This document shows, one piece after another, positions 58,560 through 64,000 of a DNA stretch of 64,000 nt. Position 1 is the stretch's first letter. Each line of letters begins with the position of its first letter. Position numbers and translations under genes: made by a program. Below the pieces are notes generated by a model that was given only the letters and a program-made list of their open reading frames with translations, had not been told where the DNA came from and ran no database searches. Location of the stretch: the NCBI GenBank assembly GCA_013180625.2, contig SNVD02007141.1:1-64000 (forward strand), given 5' to 3'. The DNA comes from Boswellia sacra (lineage: Eukaryota > Streptophyta > Magnoliopsida > Sapindales > Burseraceae).

Positions 58560-58796
58560 TTTTTTTTTGGAAAAGTTACTTAGTAATATAAATCCAAAAA
58601 GTTATAATGTACAAAAATCCGAGGGGCATACCCCAAGAATTACAAAAGGACGTAAAGTCCAAACATACAATCCAGCAAAAAGATAGAAAATGAAGGCCAC
58701 AAGCGGCCTAAAACAAAGTAAAAAAGCCACAAACGGCCTTAACAACATAGAAGAGAAATGATCACAAACGGTCTAAAACATAAAAATACAAGAGCT

Positions 58797-59887
58797 TTAA
58801 CTCTTCTTGTTTTTCTTCTTCTTACCCTTCTTTACCGGGGTAGCTGGGGTGTCCGAATGAGTATGGTCAATCCTATCAGATTGATCATCCTCACTAAGCC
58901 CATTCAAAGGCTCAAAACGAGTGGGAGAAGACTCAGGAGGTATCCGCCCTGAGGAAATAGATGCCTCACGATTTGTAGAACACTTGATAGTGCCCAAAAG
59001 TCTACCCTCGTCGGTCGCAAAAGGAGATGGAGAATCAGAATCTGAAACTGACTCTGCACTCGGAAGTGTAGTAGCCTTCGGAGGCTCAACTTGCACTGCA
59101 GAAATTTCTGGAATAGTAACTATTTTGGTGCAATCAGTGACCTTGGTCACATCCTTTTCTTTTCTCAAAGGGGTACTATCAGAGGTGCTAACCTCATTCT
59201 TATCTGGACTTGAAGTCTTTACCGGTTCTGGACAACGATGACCAAACATGCAACATTTGGGGCAATGTTTTGGAGTCCACTCATATTCAACTTGAATTTC
59301 GATGGGCTCCGGAGAGAGTTTGCACCTGAACTCAAAGTTCTTAACTCGAGGGCGTCTTGCATCAATAAGAACACAAACCCTCGCATACTCCAATCTAGAT
59401 AGATCAGAAGTCGCCTTATCACAAGATTGAGGTTCTCCAACCATGCTGGAGATAATGCTAAGGCCTTTGGTTGTCCACAAAGGAAACGGCAGGCCATACA
59501 AACGGATCCAAACTGGTAGTGTCTGAAATTCTATAAGATTGAAATCCAAGGACCGCGAGCAATGATTGCATGTACCTCATCCTCAGTTCTAAAACGGAAG
59601 ATGAGAAATCCCTTATCCGTGGAACGGACGTCCTCAAGACCACTAGATTTCCATGCACGCATCGCCATCGAACGTGCAGCATGGAAGGGCATCACATATC
59701 CCGGAAAGAAGCCAACTAGACATCTACGCCATTCGGCTAAATTCTCGTCGACAATCTCATCTGGAATCTCAAGGATTGTACCCGGTTTCTTAGGAGTAAC
59801 CGGACTCAATTTGCATCGGGTACTCGAATCAGTGATCTTGATTTTATCAGCCCAAGAGCCAGCAGTTGTCTTGGATGGATCCATCAA
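58797..59887 (-). pseudogene. LINE ORF1 protein (DUF4283 plus degenerate zinc knuckle)
   Basis: The protein starts at ATG 59887 or 59884 (MMDPSKTTAGSWADKIKITD). DUF4283-like sequence follows: RRCLVGFFPGYVMPFHAARS, GFLIFRFRTEDEVHAIIARG, then after one frameshift near 59540 PVWIRLYGLPFPLWTTKGLS. A zinc-knuckle-like HCPKCCMFGHRC occurs at about 59245-59280; the usual H-x4-C spacing is lost. The C-terminal third is Ser/Thr/Pro-rich and closes with KKGKKKKNKKS before TAA at 58797. About 360 residues. ORF1 proteins of plant L1 elements bind the element RNA. Only one frameshift breaks it, fewer than in the surrounding copias. Confidence 0.82.
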
Positions 59888-60119
59888 GTGAATTACAAAT
59901 CAAATACAATGCAAACTCATAAAAAAGAGATGGAAAAACGAAAGCAAACCAGGCACCGAAGCGGCTTGGCTTCCAAAGTCGTCGTCACCTCTTTAAAAAC
60001 GATAATCCGCAAGGAATCAGGAAATCGACCAAGAGGCAAAGTTGCATAAAATAACCTGAAGAACAATCTGGGTGGGGCTGATGAACAGTGTCTCCGGCAA
60101 ATGAATAGTAACCACCGCG

Positions 60120-60600
60120 GTGAACAGTAAAATCCGAATTGAAGAAGCGGCGATTTGAGGGGTTTCTGGTTGGAAACAGATGACGGCCAAGAAGGAAAAG
60201 TTGGTCAGTGTTGCCCGATCTACTAGATGGTGGCGAAGGTGAGATACAACTCGCCGTTTTCCGACAAGAGGTGGCGGTGAATAGTAAATTTGAAACTTTG
60301 AGGCCTTGAACGGAGGTGTTGCGGCGCGAATCTGGTGGTGCTGATGAAGGGAAACTTGTAGAACATCGCCTGATCTACAAGGATTTGATGGAGGTGAGAT
60401 GCCACTCACCGGAGACAGCGGCGGGCGGCGGTGAATAGTAAAAAATCTGAAACTTTGTGGCCTAGAACGGAGGTGATGCGGCGCGAATCTGGTAGTGCTG
60501 ATGAAGGAAAACTTGTAGATCGAGTCAAGACCAACACAATGATGGTAAAGGTGGCGTCCCACTCGATCGCCGTCGACGATGAATAGTGAAATCCGAAACC
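60120..60600. repeat. ~150-bp tandem monomers in the LINE 5' leader
   Basis: The anchor GTGAATAGT/GTGAACAGT recurs at about 60120, 60277, 60431 and 60579, with spacings of 157, 154 and 148 bp. Each is followed by AAATyTGAAACTTTG, GGCCT.GAACGGAGGTG and GCGGCGCGAATCTGGT-type blocks. The two central units are nearly identical. Partial related words extend to 60735. The block is GC-rich compared with its surroundings and lies upstream of ORF1. Confidence 0.82.
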
Positions 60601-60771
60601 TTTTTTTGCAATTTTAACCGTTTTTCTGCCAGAAACTGAGGACGGCCCAGAAGAAAAGTTGTCTCAGGATATCCCGATCTACAACATATGTAGATCTCAA
60701 AGGCTGATTCGCAAATTTGCCGGAGTGAACAGTAACTCCGGCGACCCTATTTGAGAGAAAATTTTCTCCCC

Positions 60772-61039
60772 TTCCCATACCTACACCTATTAAAGTATAT
60801 TGTGATAATAAGGCTGCAGTCTCCATAGCTCACAATCCTGTTCTACATGATAGAACAAAACATGTAGAAGTGGACAAACATTTCATCAAGGAGAAGATTG
60901 GCAGTGGTGTAATATGCATGTCCTATATTCCTACTGCCAGCCAAGTACATACTCACCCAAGGACTTCCTAAGGCGCAGTATGAGAACCTAGTGAGCAAGC
61001 TAGCCATGAGTGATATTTTCATGCTAGCTTGAGGGGGAG
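60772..61039 (+). pseudogene. Inner copia RNase H C-terminus and polypurine tract
   Basis: RNase H resumes after the LINE with [20 protein letters not shown], then [20 protein letters not shown], ending at TAA 60969-60971 (earlier than usual because of a frame slip). The polypurine tract GCTTGAGGGGGAG lies at about 61027-61039, immediately before the 3' LTR. Confidence 0.9.
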
Positions 61040-61299
61040 TGTTGAAATATCTTTCTAGATTGTGTAATTATGTAGAATATTTTCCTATCTTTATAAATTG
61101 TGTAGAATATTTTCTAGATTGTATAATTGTGTAGAATATTTTATTTTAGGTAGATTAGGTAGATTTTATTTTATTTTATTCTCTCTATAAATTAGGAAGA
61201 TTTGTTTCCTGTTGTGTGTATTAGAGAAAGCCTATATATACTATTGTAACATAGCAGAAAAAATAATAAAAATTTTCTTATTCTCTGCACGTTTCTTTA
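61040..61299 (+). mobile_element. Inner copia 3' LTR
   Basis: 260 bp, TGTTGAAATATCTTTCTAG to CTCTGCACGTTTCTTTA, followed by the CAAAC duplication (61300-61304). Differences from the 5' LTR are mostly small duplications or losses of the TAGATTGTGTAATTATGTAGAATATTTT-type sub-repeat plus scattered substitutions. Confidence 0.92.
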
Positions 61300-62989
61300 C
61301 AAACTGAGTCTTTATTTCATTGTAAAACATTTGAAACATATTAGGGTACTCAGATCGATCCTTTAACAGATATAACCAAGTAACTCTAGAATGATCATCC
61401 ACAAAGGATACAAAATATTTGAACCCATGACTGTTGGTTACCCGACAAGGACCCCATACATCCGAGTGAACCAAATCAAACGGTTGGTCACTAATTTTAT
61501 TGACTCGACTACGAAACGAGAAACGAGAATGTTTACCTAACTAACAAGACTCATATTTAATTTGAGTTGGGCTAGAAAAACCCATATGTTGAAGCAATTT
61601 ATTGGAAGGGTTAGTAAACGATAATGTCATTGTTCTGGAGAGACAGAAGAACTGAGAGATGTATGACAGGACGAAAGTGCTTCAAACAAGTGATAGACAC
61701 CATTCTTTTCATGTCTGCCACCAATCATCTTCCTTGTACCAAGATCCTGAAAAATACAATAGGATAGAAAAAAGGTGACAGAGCAATTTAAATTCTTAGT
61801 TAACTGACTAACGGATAAAAGACTAACAGAAAATTTAGGAACATATAACACCGAAGACAAATGTAAACTAGATGTACGAGTGGTTCCAGGCTCTTGTACT
61901 TGGGTTTTGGAACCATCAGCAAGAACAACTGATGATTGTTTGTTAGAAGGGATAAAGGAACTAGAAAAAGAATCATTACCAGTCATGTGAGAAGAAGCTC
62001 TAGAGTCTATAATCCAATGATGTGGGTATGAAGAAGAAAATAAGGCAAGGGGCTTACCTGTTTGGACTAAGGAAGCTGAAGGCTCACTGGTTGGTTGACT
62101 TTCAGATTTATGATCAGACTTTGGGGAAGGTGGAGTATGAGAGTTAGACGAATTACCACAGGAAAGATGCTCCTCAGAGCTTTGATTTGTCCATTCAGGT
62201 TTTCCAAATTTATCCTAACACTTTTCTGAAGGATGATTAAGCCGACCACAATGGGAACAAGGAACTCTTTCACCTCGTCCGCTAACACGCCCTCTACTCT
62301 GACCAGGAAAGGATCCTCTGCCTCAACTACCAGACACAATTAAGGTAGAAGCTTCCTGATTATGTTGAGAGGTGGTACCTGTTGGAGTCGGGATATGCCG
62401 TTTTCAGACTTGGGAGATCTTTCTCAGTCAAGATATTATTCTTAGCACTTTCATAGACAGGATTTAAGCTAGACAGGAACTTGACAACAAATAATTTTTC
62501 ACGTTGTCTCCGTAATGTCTCAACATCAGTAGTAACAGGATGATAAGAGTTAAGTTCACCCATTAATCCGTCGATTACTTCCAAATATTCACTTAACGTT
62601 CTATCACCTTGCTGATAAGAAAATAAAGTAGAGTAAACATAAAAAATGTGAAAGACATTTTGAGATCCGCTAAACCTGTCTTGACGTGAAGTCCACAACT
62701 CTTTGGTAGTACCAACCCACATCACAGTTGCTGCAAGTGATGGCTCCATACTGTTCCACAACCATGTAGTAATCAAATTGTCTTTCTGAATCCATTTAGC
62801 ATACTCCTTTGAATCAAATAATGGAGAATCTTGTGTAAGATAATTATGTTTCCCTTGGCCAATCAAATATTTGGTTACTGCTTTCGCCCGTAATTTGTAA
62901 TTTGAGTCATTCAATTTTACAGCTGTGACGGAACCACCAACTCCAGGAGGATTAGAGGACGGTTGAGAAGCTATGGAAACCCCAAACAC
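61300..62989 (-). pseudogene. Outer copia gag, protease and integrase N-half
   Basis: Gag on the minus strand runs from about 62989 to 62360: VTAVKLNDSNYKLRAKAVTK, WLWNSMEPSLAATVMWVGTT and SEYLEVIDGLMGELNSYHPV. No ATG is seen at the frame's start, so the start codon is probably lost. The zinc knuckle PCSHCGRLNHPSEKC is intact at about 62215-62260. Protease reads WIIDSRASSHMT at 62020-61985, with the Gly of DSG changed to Arg. Integrase contains MVHSDVWGPCRVTNSHGFKY and is cut at the inner element, in the sequence KTQF at about 61305. It continues at 54266. Confidence 0.9.
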
Positions 62990-63489
62990 AATTTATCTTT
63001 CAAACAGAGCCACCACACGAATAAAATTTCAAGAAAAAATCTGAAAATACCAAATAACACCACACGATTGGCTATGAATACTCATATAGGGATGTTGTGG
63101 TCATGAAAAACATAGTTGGGACATAAAACAACAATTTTCGATCAGATTCAGATGAGACAGAAGGTTTTCGGCGACCGGAAAATTTTACCGGCAGATTGTT
63201 TTTTTAACACTGACAGAGGGTTTTGTTCACCAGCGACCGGCGACTTTAATGGAGTGGTTTCGGGCCATATTCGAACACTGCAACAGATTTTCCGACGACC
63301 GAAAAATTTTTAGACTTTTCCGGCGGAGGCAGAGGGGCTTTGCTCGTTGGCGACCAACTATCTTAGAGGAGTGGGCGGTGACAGTCACCGCTGACCAGAG
63401 GTGGGTTATCTCCCTTTAGACAGAAAACGGTTAGGGTTTGTAATTTTTTTTTTTTTAATAAAAGAAGAGAATGGAAGGAGGATCTTGAT

Positions 63490-63504
63490 CCTGCTTTGAT
63501 ACCA
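63490..63504 (-). promoter_or_regulatory. Outer copia primer-binding site
   Basis: On the minus strand TGGTATCAAAGCAGG, close to the initiator-Met tRNA complement TGGTATCAGAGC, directly adjacent to the LTR at 63505. Between it and gag lies a leader (62990-63489) with no coding content. Confidence 0.85.
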
Positions 63505-63576
63505 TGTTGAGAGGGAGGGAGAAACGAATTTAGGAGAAGTATTTGATGTATATATACAATAAAGCATCTAAAATAA
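63505..63576 (-). mobile_element. Outer copia 5' LTR (right end)
   Basis: 72 bp, TGTTGAGAGGGAGGGAGAAAC to CATCTAAAATAA on the plus strand. It matches 51755-51855 apart from a ~29-bp internal indel. These are very short LTRs for a full-length copia. In the element's own orientation the LTR starts TTATTTTA instead of TG. Confidence 0.85.
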
Positions 63577-63936
63577 GAAAGAGAATCAAATATGTATCTA
63601 ATGAGAACACAATCTTAAATTTTCTTAAATTCCTATATAGAGATTTAGCAGTAAGTAAGAAGGTGATTTATCTACTATTTCATCTCAACTTAACTGCATT
63701 GAATTTCCTAACCCTCAATCTATGAGTCAAGTTTTCAAGTCCATAATCTTCAAATACATCATGCCATTTGAATATTGTTCATGGCTCTTAAAATTTGTCC
63801 TGAGAAGTTCAAACACGATCCAAGTTATAAAAGATAACTCATCAAGATTTACTGCATTTGTGTTCATCAAAATCTAATGTCTATATAATCCTAAGGTTAA
63901 TAAGTTGTAGACTAGGGATTTTTACTTCATCTAAAT
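63577..63936. other. Unassigned flank
   Basis: AT-rich sequence to the right of the outer copia. No gene or exon was recognised. Confidence 0.4.
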
Positions 63937-64000
63937 TCCAGTTGGGCATGGACACTATTTATGGTCCAACTTGAGGGGGATTGTTGAACTAGGATATATA
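63937..64000 (+). mobile_element. 3' end of another copia element at the window edge
   Basis: CAGTTGGGCATGGACACTATTTATGGTCC reads QLGMDTIYGP, the usual C-terminal end of copia RNase H. It is followed by the polypurine tract ACTTGAGGGGGAT (63969-63981) and a probable LTR start TGTTGAACTAGG at 63982. The element is otherwise not visible to the left, so it is a truncated copy or one interrupted by the outer copia. Confidence 0.6.

Larger units (their letters stand above)
58560..60771 (-). mobile_element. ORF1-only LINE (L1-like) insertion
   Basis: The insert is 2.2 kb with a T9 run at its left end (58560-58568), which is the A-tail on the minus strand, and a perfect 15-bp duplication. From its 5' end (60771) it has a GC-rich leader with tandem ~150-bp monomers and an ORF1-type gene (59887-58797). 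A ~230-bp 3' tail containing repeated GGCCGTTTGTGG/GGCCGCTTGTGG words follows. No reverse transcriptase is present, so mobilisation would have needed a helper LINE. It is the youngest layer of the nest by position. Confidence 0.88.

Overview
The window looks like a repeat-rich stretch of a eudicot nuclear genome. It is AT-rich, uses GT-AG introns, and holds one recognisable host gene in a thicket of old, mutually nested transposable elements. I saw no tRNA or rRNA gene, CRISPR array or bacterial-style operon. Nothing in it identifies the species.

Left part (1-8.5 kb): the 3' half of an Athila-type Ty3/gypsy retrotransposon. A remnant of pol is followed by unusual cargo: an ORF for a basic, Cys-containing protein (982-1535), a 67-bp tandem array with a hairpin core, and an intronless, frameshifted copy of the cytokinin-activating gene LOG (2214-2861). 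A long non-coding region, a polypurine tract and a 1.4-kb 3' LTR come next. A four-copy, ~455-bp AT-rich tandem array abuts the LTR.

8.5-15.4 kb: a decayed CACTA (En/Spm) transposon with a TNP2 transposase on the minus strand. A 1.96-kb non-autonomous CACTA element is inserted in the transposase. Two CACTA termini lie to its right, and the outer one abuts the broken 5' LTR of a Ty1/copia element.

15.4-31.1 kb: two Ty1/copia elements on the plus strand. The first (15422-25593) carries a ~3-kb gypsy-type solo LTR in its RNase H. The second (about 26.2-31.1 kb) carries in its gag a solo LTR of the first element's family in reverse orientation.

31-45 kb: fragments. They include two inverted Tat/Ogre-like LTR-plus-leader pieces, MULE-like and DUF1985-like coding scraps, a gag-only gypsy deletion derivative with a nested 516-bp solo LTR, and a minus-strand retroelement gag split by one of the LTR pieces.

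45.8 kb to the right edge: the first seven exons (181 codons) of a phosphatidylserine decarboxylase of the C2/EF-hand type (PSD2/PSD3). Exon 7 ends where the EF-hand region should begin, and no later exon was found, so intron 7 is over 14.5 kb or the gene is broken. That interval holds a LINE reverse-transcriptase remnant and a three-layer nest: a minus-strand copia, a plus-strand copia inserted in its integrase (perfect CAAAC duplication), and a LINE-type insert in the second copia's RNase H (perfect 15-bp duplication). The LINE insert encodes only ORF1 and has ~150-bp tandem monomers in its 5' leader.

All assignments come from reading translated motifs, terminal structures and repeat spacing by eye. 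No similarity search was run.
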